The notes beneath the pieces were generated by a model that made no database searches, was not told the DNA's origin, and saw only the letters and a program-made list of their open reading frames with translations. From Deinococcus carri (GTDB lineage: Bacteria; Deinococcota; Deinococci; Deinococcales; Deinococcaceae): 59,722 bases of DNA. The position numbers and the translations under genes were made by a program. The stretch spans positions 122,501 to 182,222 of the forward strand of contig NZ_BAABRP010000006.1 in assembly GCF_039545055.1 (NCBI RefSeq). The letters run 5' to 3'. Shown piece after piece: positions 50,019 through 59,722 of the stretch (the stretch's first letter is position 1; each line of letters opens with the position of its first letter).

Positions 50019-50095
50019 GAGGTGCGCGGGATGCAGTGTGCAGTGCGCGGGAGAGACGAACGGCGTACCACGTACCGCGCACCGCGTACCCTCCT
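50019..50095. repeat. GCGCACCGCGTCC-family palindrome, copy 6
   Basis: GGTGCGCGGGATGCAGTGTG with CACGTACCGCGCACCGCGTA. The TACCCT -10 box of the next gene (50087-50092) is formed at its right edge. Confidence 0.68.
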
Positions 50096-50098
50096 TCC

Positions 50099-50368
50099 AT
50101 GCCCCCCTTCCTTCTCCAGCTTCTGATTGCCCTGGCGCTGGTCGGCCTGACCTTTGCCGTGTCGTACCCGCTGGAGGTGGGGGGTGGGCGGAGCGTGGAC
50201 ATGCTGGACGCCTTCCTGCTGGTGTTCGCGCTGGTCAACCTGCGCTTGAGCTGGGGTGCGGCGAACCTGGCGAACGGGGGCCGCGCGCCTGCCTGGTTCG
50301 TGCTGGTGGGGCTGCTGACGGCGGCGCTGATCACCTACGCGATGATGGGGGCACTGACGCCGCGCTGA
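50099..50368 (+). CDS. small membrane protein
   Basis: 89 residues with three hydrophobic segments: FLLQLLIALALVGLTFAVSY, MLDAFLLVFALVNLRLSW and WFVLVGLLTAALITYAMMGAL. Family not recognised. TACCCT six bases before the ATG is supplied by the preceding repeat. Its 3' end overlaps the convergent ABC exporter gene by 38 bases. Confidence 0.68.
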   Translation: MPPFLLQLLIALALVGLTFAVSYPLEVGGGRSVDMLDAFLLVFALVNLRLSWGAANLANGGRAPAWFVLVGLLTAALITYAMMGALTPR

Positions 50369-52142
50369 CGGCTGTGGGCCGGGTGCCGTCGAGGTTCTGC
50401 GCGGCCCGTTCGAGCGCGGCGTAGGCCCCGCCACGGGCACGCAGGGTGGCGGGCGGGCCGTCCTCGACCACCCGTCCGCCGGCCAGCACAAGCACCCGGT
50501 CGGCCCCACGGGCCAGGCTCAGGCGGTGGGTCACGATCAGGGCGGTGCGCCCGCGCATCAGTTCATCCAGCGCGACGACCACCAGGGCCTCGCTCTCGGC
50601 GTCCACGGCGCTCGTCGGCTCGTCGAGCAGCAGCACGGCAGGCCGGGCGAGCAGCGTCCGCGCGATGGCGAGGCGCTGGCGCTGGCCCCCCGACAGCCGC
50701 ACGCCGCGCTCGCCCACCACGGTGCCCAGCCCCTCCGGCAGCGCCCGCACGAAGTCCAGCGCGTGGGCGGCCTTCAGGGCGGCCTCGACCTCCGCCAGGC
50801 TCGCATCGGGCCGCGCGTAGCGCACGTTTTCCAGCACCGTGTCGTGAAAGAGGAAGGTGTCCTGCGGCATGGTGACGGCGTGGGAACGCAGGCTCTCCAG
50901 CGTCACGTCGCGCACGTCCACCCCGTCGAGCGTGACCCGCCCGGAGAGGGGGTCGTAGCCGCGCGTGACCAGCGACAGCAGGGTGCTTTTGCCCGCGCCC
51001 GATTCGCCCAGAATCGCCACCCGCTGCCCTGCCGGGATGGTCAGCGTCACGTCCCGCAGCACGGGCCGGGCGGGGTCGTAGCCGAAGGTCACGTCCTCGA
51101 AACGCAGCTCGCCGCGCACGGGTTCGGGGAGGGGGCGCGCGCCGGGACGCTCGGTGACAGCCACGGGCGCGTCCAGTACCTCGAAGACCCGGCGGCCGCT
51201 CGCCTCGGCCCGTTGCAGCAGGTCGCCGATATTCACCAGGTCGTCGATGGGGCCGTAGAAATAGCGCCCGTAGCCGCGGTAGGCCAGCAGCCCGCCCAGC
51301 GTGAACTGCCCGGCCATGATCAGCCACGCGCCACCCCCCAGCATGATCACGTTCCCCAGGTTCGCCACGAAGCGGGCCAGCGGAAAGGCCCGGTTTCGTA
51401 GCGCCACCGCCCGCACCTGCTCGGCGTAGAGCGCCTGCCCCAGCGCCTCGACGCGGCGTGTTTCCGCCCCCTCGCGCGCGAAGCCCTGCACCACCCGGAT
51501 GCCCCCCAGGCGGTCGGTGATCAGTGCCGAGAGGTCGCCCAGGCGGGTCCGCGCCGCGCGGTAGGCGGGCCGCACCGTCTGCCCGTAGCGGCGCAGCATC
51601 AGGGCAACCGCCAGCATGGGCAGCGTGACCAGCACTCCCAGCAGGGGTTGCAGCGCGATGAAGATGCCGATCACCCCCACGATCCGCAGCGCGTTCGCCA
51701 GCACCGCGTCCGTGCCGCGCACCAGCACGTCCTGAAGGCCGTCCACGTCGCCCGTCACCCGCGCGATCAGGTCCCCGGTGCGCTGCGTCTCGAAGTACGC
51801 CGCCGACTGCCCTTGAAGCTTGCGGTAGACGCTCAGCCGCAGGTCCAGCGTGAGCTGCTGCCCCGCCCGCTCCAGCAGCAGGCCCCGCCACGCCGACAGC
51901 AGTTGTTGCACGGCGAACACCCCGACCAGCAGGGCGAGCTGCCCCCCGATAAAGCGCCAGTCGCGCGCCGGCAGGCCACGGTCCACCACCCGGCTCCACA
52001 CCAGTGGCGGGTACAGCTCGGCCACCACGCTGCCCACCAGCAGTGCCAGCCCCAGCAGGACCGTGCGGCGGTAGGGCATCAGCAGCCCATACAGGCGGCG
52101 GAGCACTGGCGGGGCGGCGGGGTCAGCCGGTGGGGCAGTCAC
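50331..52142 (-). CDS. ABC exporter, fused membrane and ATPase domains
   Basis: 603-residue half-transporter of the MsbA/multidrug type, expected to act as a dimer. Six spans occupy residues about 20-320. The ATPase has Walker A GESGAGKST, Q-loop MPQDTFLF, signature LSGGQRQRLAIAR, Walker B VLLLDEPTSAVD and H-loop VTHRLSLARG. The GTG start is six bases after TAGCCT. Cargo is unknown. It is single, so it may be homodimeric. Confidence 0.9.
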   Translation of the reverse strand: MTAPPADPAAPPVLRRLYGLLMPYRRTVLLGLALLVGSVVAELYPPLVWSRVVDRGLPARDWRFIGGQLALLVGVFAVQQLLSAWRGLLLERAGQQLTLDLRLSVYRKLQGQSAAYFETQRTGDLIARVTGDVDGLQDVLVRGTDAVLANALRIVGVIGIFIALQPLLGVLVTLPMLAVALMLRRYGQTVRPAYRAARTRLGDLSALITDRLGGIRVVQGFAREGAETRRVEALGQALYAEQVRAVALRNRAFPLARFVANLGNVIMLGGGAWLIMAGQFTLGGLLAYRGYGRYFYGPIDDLVNIGDLLQRAEASGRRVFEVLDAPVAVTERPGARPLPEPVRGELRFEDVTFGYDPARPVLRDVTLTIPAGQRVAILGESGAGKSTLLSLVTRGYDPLSGRVTLDGVDVRDVTLESLRSHAVTMPQDTFLFHDTVLENVRYARPDASLAEVEAALKAAHALDFVRALPEGLGTVVGERGVRLSGGQRQRLAIARTLLARPAVLLLDEPTSAVDAESEALVVVALDELMRGRTALIVTHRLSLARGADRVLVLAGGRVVEDGPPATLRARGGAYAALERAAQNLDGTRPTAVSAASVPPSSRR

Positions 52143-52202
52143 CCGCGCAGGCTAGCTCCCCGCTCACGGTCAGACGGCGAGGGGGCACTCTATGCTGCCC
52201 CC

Positions 52203-53174
<972 letters not shown>

Positions 53175-53196
53175 GCGTCTGCCTTATCCTCCCCCC

Positions 53197-53664
53197 ATGA
53201 CCCTGCACCCCGACCTGCACCTGCCCACCCCCGACGAACTGGACCGCCTGACCCCGGAGGAACTCGCCGGGCGGCTGAGCGGCCTCTCGGGCACGCTGGG
53301 CGAACGCCTGGGCATCCAGCTTCTGACGGCTGGCCGCGAGCGCCTGACCGCCCGGATGCCGGTGGAGGGCAACCGCCAGCCCGCCGGGCGGCTGCACGGC
53401 GGCGCGAGCCTCGCCCTGGCCGAGGAACTCGCCAGCATCGGCACCTGGCTGAATCTGGACGTGCGCCGTCAGGTGGGCGTCGGCGTGGACGTGAGCGGCA
53501 CCCACGTGCGCGGCGTGACCGGCGGTTTCGTCACCGCCGAGGCGAACCTCGCCTACCGCGGCCGCACGGTGATGGTCTGGACGGTGGAAGTGCAGGACGA
53601 ACGCGGAAGGACGACGACCCTGGCGCGGTGTACCTGCAATGTGGTGACGCATGCAGGAGGCTGA
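53197..53664 (+). CDS. PaaI-like hotdog-fold thioesterase
   Basis: 155 residues. LGIQLLTAGRERLTARMPVEGNRQPAGRLHGGASLALAEELASIG holds the conserved LHGG and the catalytic Glu; GVDVSGTHVRGVTGGFV follows. It should cleave an acyl- or aryl-CoA thioester. TATCCT six bases before the ATG. The stop codon TGA is within the AGGCTGAAGGC word that starts the next repeat. Confidence 0.87.
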   Translation: MTLHPDLHLPTPDELDRLTPEELAGRLSGLSGTLGERLGIQLLTAGRERLTARMPVEGNRQPAGRLHGGASLALAEELASIGTWLNLDVRRQVGVGVDVSGTHVRGVTGGFVTAEANLAYRGRTVMVWTVEVQDERGRTTTLARCTCNVVTHAGG

Positions 53665-53739
53665 AGGCCGAAAGCGGATGGCAGAAGGCTGACCAACGCT
53701 TTTGGCCTTCAGCCATTTGCCATCAGCCTTCTGCCTCCC
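53655..53739. repeat. AGGCTGAAGGC-family palindrome
   Basis: AGGAGGCTGAAGGCCGAAAG on the left and GGCCTTCAGCCATTTGCC plus CAGCCTTCTGCCTCC on the right make a long hairpin. Both outer ends read AGGCTGA inward, and each supplies the TGA stop of the flanking gene: the thioesterase on the plus strand and an 83-residue protein on the minus strand. Related pieces are at 31817 and 56955. Confidence 0.75.
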
Positions 53740-53974
53740 CGAAGCCCGCCAGTGCCCCCGGCTCCAGCAACCAGTCGTCCTCCCGCTTTTGCGCCTGTCC
53801 GGCCTGGGCCATGCGGTTGAGTTCGGCCTCCACCCGCTGCCCCACGCGGCGCAGGGGCATGTCGTCCGCGCCCTCCACGCCGCGCCAGGTCAGGAAGGCG
53901 CGGTGAAAGGCGGGCAGGGCGTCCAGGCCCACGCGGGTTTCGAGGTCACGCCAGGAGAGGGGAGAGGCGGTCAT
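53723..53974 (-). CDS. hypothetical 83-residue protein
   Basis: Starts MTASPLSWRDLETRVGLDAL. It is mainly helical and charged (RRVGQRVEAELNRMAQAGQAQKRED) and not recognised. The ATG at 53974 is seven bases after TAGAAC on the minus strand. The last five codons and the stop (GEAEG then TGA) lie in the hairpin repeat. Confidence 0.65.
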   Translation of the reverse strand: MTASPLSWRDLETRVGLDALPAFHRAFLTWRGVEGADDMPLRRVGQRVEAELNRMAQAGQAQKREDDWLLEPGALAGFGEAEG

Positions 53975-54018
53975 GGTCCCCGTTCTACCCTGCCCCCGCC
54001 CCACGTACAATGGCCGGC

Positions 54019-54289
<271 letters not shown>

Positions 54290-54295
54290 TCCGGC

Positions 54296-54781
54296 GTGGT
54301 GATCGAGGCGCAGCAGAGCTTTACCCTCACCCATCCCGGCGGGCGGGCGGCGGCGCTGGCGTTCGTGCGGGACGCGGGGGCGGCCCTCTCCCGCGTCCGC
54401 TTCCTGCGTGACCTGCGCGGCGACCGCGAGGGCGTGACCGGCGAACTGGTCGTGCCCGTTCCCGTGCTGGGCGAGGTGGACCTGCCCTTTCGCAGCCGCC
54501 TGACCGTCACGCCGGACGGCGCGGCCCTCACGCCCGAACCCCTGGCCGGCGAGCGGGCCTGGGTGGAGGTGGCCGGCCAAGCCGGCGTGGATGAGGTCGG
54601 GGCCGTCACCTTCCACTTCCATTTCCGCGCCCACCTCACGCTGCCCCAGGCCGAGGGCTGGGGTGGGGCCGCCTTCGAGAAGATGGTGCGGGCGGCGGCG
54701 GGGCGCACGCTGGAGCGTGTGGCGGGCGAGTTGCCGGTCGGGATCGGGGCGGCGATGGGGGCGGGGCGGGGACAACCGTAG
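54296..54781 (+). CDS. hypothetical protein, DUF3809-like
   Basis: 161 residues, GTG start, probably coupled to the upstream stop. QQSFTLTHPGGRAAALAFVRD, FLRDLRGDREGVTGELVVPVPVLGEVDLPFRS and VGAVTFHFHFRAHLTLP suggest a START-like beta-sheet. It resembles the Deinococcus-specific DUF3809 family, from memory. The C-terminus (FEKMVRAAAGRTLERVAGEL) is an amphipathic helix. Function unknown. Confidence 0.68.
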   Translation: MVIEAQQSFTLTHPGGRAAALAFVRDAGAALSRVRFLRDLRGDREGVTGELVVPVPVLGEVDLPFRSRLTVTPDGAALTPEPLAGERAWVEVAGQAGVDEVGAVTFHFHFRAHLTLPQAEGWGGAAFEKMVRAAAGRTLERVAGELPVGIGAAMGAGRGQP

Positions 54782-54796
54782 AGCGGAAAGCCTGGA

Positions 54797-55363
54797 CTAT
54801 TCGGCCCCACGTGGAGACAGCCACACATGTGTGGCGAGGGTCCCCAGAACGCTTGCCACCTGTTCACGAATGGCGGCATCGGCAATCAGCCCCTCCGCGC
54901 CGATGCTCTGCCGCGCCACCGGAATCCGGGTGCAGGCGGCCTCGACAATGACCGTGCCTGTGTAGCCAAGGACGCGGCGCAGGGAGGCGTGGGCATCCGC
55001 GGCCCCGGTAGGCGAGGCCGTCCCGGCGGCATTGATCCAGGCTGCGGGCATGCAGTAGGTTTCTCCCCCGCCCACGGTCCAGTCCAGCAGGTTCTTGAAC
55101 GACCCCGGAAGTGCCCCGGCGTACTCGGGGGTCGAGAACAGCAGGGCATCTGCCGCTGCGAGGGCCGCCCGCAGGTCACGAACGGCGGGATGGAGGGAGC
55201 CTTGGTCATCGTCGGGGTTGAAATGCGGCAGTTGTCCCAGGCCCGTATAGAGTACGGCGTTGACGCCCATAGGGGCGACCGCCTGCGCCGTTTGCAGCAG
55301 CGCGGTGTTGGTTGACCCAGCCCGCAAGCTGCCCGAAATCATCAGGATGGTCACGGGGTTCAT
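54797..55363 (-). CDS. NADPH-dependent FMN reductase
   Basis: 188-residue flavodoxin-fold protein. The FMN phosphate loop is SGSLRAGSTNTAL (residues 10-22), and TPEYAGALPGSFKNLLDWTVGG is the conserved FMN/NADPH block. Possible roles are quinone, azo or metal reduction. ATG at 55363 is eight bases after TAGGCT on the minus strand. The enormous upstream frame across metK is antisense noise. Confidence 0.88.
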   Translation of the reverse strand: MNPVTILMISGSLRAGSTNTALLQTAQAVAPMGVNAVLYTGLGQLPHFNPDDDQGSLHPAVRDLRAALAAADALLFSTPEYAGALPGSFKNLLDWTVGGGETYCMPAAWINAAGTASPTGAADAHASLRRVLGYTGTVIVEAACTRIPVARQSIGAEGLIADAAIREQVASVLGTLATHVWLSPRGAE

Positions 55364-55434
55364 GGAGGCCCAGCCTAACGCTCCCCGTCCCGCATCGCTG
55401 CCTTTCGTCCTTTCGCCGGGCGGGGCGGGTGGAG

Positions 55435-56773
<1,339 letters not shown>

Positions 56774-56787
56774 CGCCCTGAAGTGGG

Positions 56788-56820
56788 GAGGCCGGGGAGT
56801 GGGTGCCCCGGCCTCTGTCG
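56788..56820. terminator. hairpin after metK
   Basis: GAGGCCGGGG (56788-56797) and CCCCGGCCTC (56806-56815) form a perfect ten-pair stem with an eight-base loop. The following TGTCGTGTGG is poor in T, so termination is likely but not certain. Confidence 0.7.
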
Positions 56821-56853
56821 TGTGGCTGTCACGCTGCTTGCGATTCAGGCACC

Positions 56854-56942
56854 GGTGAGCTATGAGCCGTGAGCTATGAACCAGCACGTAGGGAGCCTGC
56901 GCTTTGGCGTCAGCCATCTTTTTCATAGCCCATAGCTCACCG
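56854..56942. repeat. GAGCTATG-family palindrome, copy 3
   Basis: GGTGAGCTATGAGCCGTGAG on the left; TTTTTCATAGCCCATAGCTC on the right. Read on the minus strand it carries the word CTATGAAAAAGATGGCTGAC shared with copies 1 and 2. It lies between convergent metK and coaD. Confidence 0.75.
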
Positions 56943-56954
56943 CTTTGCCCCGGC

Positions 56955-58029
<1,075 letters not shown>

Positions 58030-58098
58030 GCAAGGCAGGGTAACGCAAACGCGCCCCGCGCCGCTGAGGGCCGGGGCGTGCTTGCCGCGATAGAGGGG

Positions 58099-58542
58099 CT
58101 ACATCTTCGGCATCTGCACGGCGGTACAGGCCACGCCCGGGTCGGCGGGGGTGCCCTGGGTGTCGCTTGCGGTGTGGACGTTGAAGTACGTGGCATTCAT
58201 CACGTCGGCGCGGGGGGCGCTGCCCATCAGTGTCAGCATGCCGCTGGCGTCGGTCATGCCCACGATCTTGCTGCTCATGATGGCCGGGCCGCCGCTGCTG
58301 CACGGGTTGGTACTGGCTGTCCCCTGGTTGTGATAGTGCGCGACATAGTTCTGGTTGGGTTTCAGCCCCATGACTTTCGCCTCGGTCATCACACTGTCGC
58401 CGGAGACCTTGCTCATGACCGTTCCGGTGGGGTTCAGGTCCCCCGCCGCCGGCTGCTTGCCGAGGGTGTAGGGGCTGCCGGGCAGCATCATGGTGCAGGA
58501 CGCGAGAACGAGGGGAAGCGCCAGCGCGGAAAACTTCTTCAT
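58099..58542 (-). CDS. lipoprotein with CHRD/SodC-like domain
   Basis: 147 residues. The signal peptide ends in a lipobox, LASC, at residues 13-16, so it should be a substrate of Lgt. The mature part (TGTVMSKVSGDSVMTEAKVMGLKPNQNYVAHYHNQGT ... NPCSSGGPAI ... NVHTASDT ... PGVACTAVQ) resembles CHRD and Cu/Zn superoxide dismutase-type beta-barrels. HYH and two cysteines are kept, but the full SodC metal set is not obvious. GGGAGG precedes the ATG. Confidence 0.75.
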   Translation of the reverse strand: MKKFSALALPLVLASCTMMLPGSPYTLGKQPAAGDLNPTGTVMSKVSGDSVMTEAKVMGLKPNQNYVAHYHNQGTASTNPCSSGGPAIMSSKIVGMTDASGMLTLMGSAPRADVMNATYFNVHTASDTQGTPADPGVACTAVQMPKM

Positions 58543-58914
58543 GGGTAATCCTCCCTGAATCGGTCGAACTTGAATAAGGTGAACTGCGGGTAGTGTGTCC
58601 ATAGCCCGGAGAGGCACAGTGTCGGCCACCACGCAATATGGAAGAAATGTAAAGAGGTGCCAGTTTGCCCCAGTTCCCCCTCCAGTCCCGAACTATCCAG
58701 GAGTCCACATGTGCCCCACTGCTTCTCCAGCCCCCCTTTCCCCCCAGGCGTTAGAGCGGCGCTCCGTTGCGTGGCCGCATGTCTCAGGCGTCCACTCCAC
58801 TTCGCGCCGCGCTTTTTGCGCTTCTCGCTTCGCTCGGAAAGGTTGCCAAAAGGCGGCAACCTTTCTGCGCCCCACCCTAGAGCGGGGGGACCACACGAAG
58901 TGGGAAACGGAATC
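58543..58914. repeat. 372-base gap with GCGCGAAGTGGAGTGG repeat and hairpin
   Basis: The left part holds the lipoprotein leader. From about 58755 it is repeat: CCACTCCACTTCGCGCCGC (58792-58810) matches 14358-14376 in inverted orientation. A perfect 11-base stem, GAAAGGTTGCC (58837-58847) and GGCAACCTTTC (58855-58865), follows with a seven-base loop. The repeat runs up to the mobA start. No gene seen. Confidence 0.6.
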
Positions 58915-59508
58915 GTGAGAGATGTGGTCGCGGCCATCACGGCGGGCGGACGCTCCAGCCGCTTCGGGAGTGACAAGGTCCTCGCCCTGTGGGAGGGCAG
59001 GCCCCTGCTGGAACACGTCGCCGCGAGCCTGGCCGCCTGCCCCCTGCGTCTGCTGATTGCCCCGCCCGGTCGCTATGAACTCCCCGGCTGGCGGAACGTG
59101 CCCGACACCCGCCCCGGCGAGGGGCCACTCGCCGCCCTGGAGGCAGCCCTGAGGACCGCGCAGGTGGAGGCTGGCTCCATCTGGGTGGCCTTCGCCGGGG
59201 TGGATATGCCCCGCCTGACGCCCCCGTACTGGGAGGCGCTGGCGCAGGCACGCACACCGGACGCCAGCGCCATTCTTGCCCTGGACGCCGCGGGCCGCCC
59301 GCAACCGCTCGCCGCGCTGTACCACACGGCGCTGCTGCCGCACGTCACGGCCCGGCTGGATGGGGGAGAGCGCCGGCTGCGTGCGGCGGCCCTGCCCGAG
59401 TTGACCGTGACTGTCCCCTTCCACATCCTTCAGGCCGTCAGCCCGGACGCCCTGCGAAACGTGAACACGCCTGCCGACCTTGCGGCTCTCGGGGAAGCCG
59501 GGCGATAA
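58915..59508 (+). CDS. mobA: molybdenum cofactor guanylyltransferase
   Basis: 197 residues; attaches GMP to molybdopterin. The nucleotide loop is AAITAGGRSSRFGSDKVL, the Mg-binding Asp is in FAGVDMPRL, and AILALDAAGRPQPLAALYH and NVNTPADLAAL are typical of the family. No ATG is suitable; GTG at 58915 (VRDVVAAITAGG) or GTG at 58924 are candidates, and no -10 box or Shine-Dalgarno is clear since a repeat lies directly upstream. Its terminator appears interrupted by an IS element. Confidence 0.87.
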   Translation: MRDVVAAITAGGRSSRFGSDKVLALWEGRPLLEHVAASLAACPLRLLIAPPGRYELPGWRNVPDTRPGEGPLAALEAALRTAQVEAGSIWVAFAGVDMPRLTPPYWEALAQARTPDASAILALDAAGRPQPLAALYHTALLPHVTARLDGGERRLRAAALPELTVTVPFHILQAVSPDALRNVNTPADLAALGEAGR

Positions 59509-59517
59509 ACGGGCAAT

Positions 59518-59540
59518 AAAAAAGCCGCCTCTTCGGGCGG
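59518..59540. terminator. truncated terminator hairpin after mobA
   Basis: AAAAAAG, then CCGCC (59525-59529) and GGCGG (59536-59540) with loop TCTTCG. The T-tract expected on the plus strand is missing because IS sequence starts at this point. On the minus strand the hairpin plus TTTTTT is complete. Confidence 0.65.
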
Positions 59541-59722
59541 TGATGTCAGAAACTATAGCGTGGTATGCAGCCGAAGTCAAATGTTGCAGCCGCATGGTAG
59601 TGGCATTCAGGGCATGACGGGAGTTCAATGAAGCATGAACACTCCACCCTGCCCAGCGTGCGGTGGCGTCTACACCGTGAAAAACGGCCACGCGCATACT
59701 CACAAACAACGCTACCTGTGCC
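59539..59722 (+). mobile_element. IS1-family insertion sequence, left end (partial)
   Basis: GGTGATGTCAGAAACTATAG resembles the IS1 terminal repeat, which starts GGTGATG. An InsA-like reading frame begins about 95 bases inside. The element runs off the window, so the right end and target duplication cannot be seen. Confidence 0.72.
59635..59722 (+). CDS. IS1-family transposase N-terminus (InsA-like), partial
   Basis: The first 29 codons are visible. A zinc-finger-like pattern, PCPACGG...VKNGHAHTHKQRYLC, matches the start of InsA of IS1 (CPSC...VVRNG...GHQRYLC). InsA binds the IS ends and represses transcription. GGAG in GGGAGTTCAATGAAGC lies upstream of the ATG. Confidence 0.75.
   Translation, partial: MNTPPCPACGGVYTVKNGHAHTHKQRYLC

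Overview
The window looks like a chromosomal segment of a Deinococcus species. The base composition is very GC-rich. The proteins include types typical of this lineage: a futalosine-pathway MqnC, OpcA with an oxidative pentose-phosphate operon, and DUF3809-like and DUF3248-like small proteins. At least 24 genes have a TANNNT hexamer 5 to 8 bases before the start codon, the signature of leaderless transcription known from Deinococcus. I see no rRNA, prophage or CRISPR array. The species is not determined.

Layout. Positions 1-10 kb carry a large PAS/GAF/HD-GYP signalling protein, mqnC, a GNAT, a Nudix hydrolase, glgC and dusA. 10-18 kb holds an M42 peptidase, apaG, an orphan histidine kinase, a yefM-yoeB toxin-antitoxin pair, trmJ, an alpha/beta hydrolase, glgA and two tRNAs. 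18-28 kb has a DEAD-box RNA helicase, an amino-acid ABC permease and binding protein with a divergent TrmB-like regulator, tRNA-Ala and tRNA-Met, a Nif3-family protein, tmk, a glutamine cyclotransferase and queG. 28-36 kb has an M16 peptidase and the operon gnd-zwf-opcA-pgl. 36-44 kb has a YwqG-like protein, an SRPBCC protein, a PIG-L deacetylase, rnhA, an apparently inserted methyltransferase gene and two tandem MFS exporters. 44-59.7 kb has glmU, lgt, tatC-tatA, an atypical SDR, a flavin reductase, an ABC exporter, a COG0523 GTPase, a thioesterase, small Deinococcus-type proteins, an FMN reductase, metK, coaD-rsmD, a lipoprotein, mobA and the left end of an IS1-family element.

How the genes fit together. 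glgC and glgA (with dusA and others between) point to glycogen storage. The pentose-phosphate operon makes NADPH, with OpcA as the probable assembly factor for G6PD. lgt, tatA-tatC and glmU form a cell-envelope neighbourhood. The rest is mostly housekeeping.

The most unusual layer is intergenic. At least six families of short palindromic repeats lie between genes, often exactly at stop codons, so that repeat sequence supplies the last codons of several proteins. A separate ~140-bp repeat with inverted TACGGNNTCCG ends occurs three times. Other notable items are a methyltransferase gene bracketed by a 32-bp imperfect direct repeat, a ~520-bp gene-free segment with inverted ends and a very strong G-quadruplex motif, a leaderless upstream ORF coupled to the RNA helicase, and an IS1-family insertion that appears to have cut the mobA terminator.
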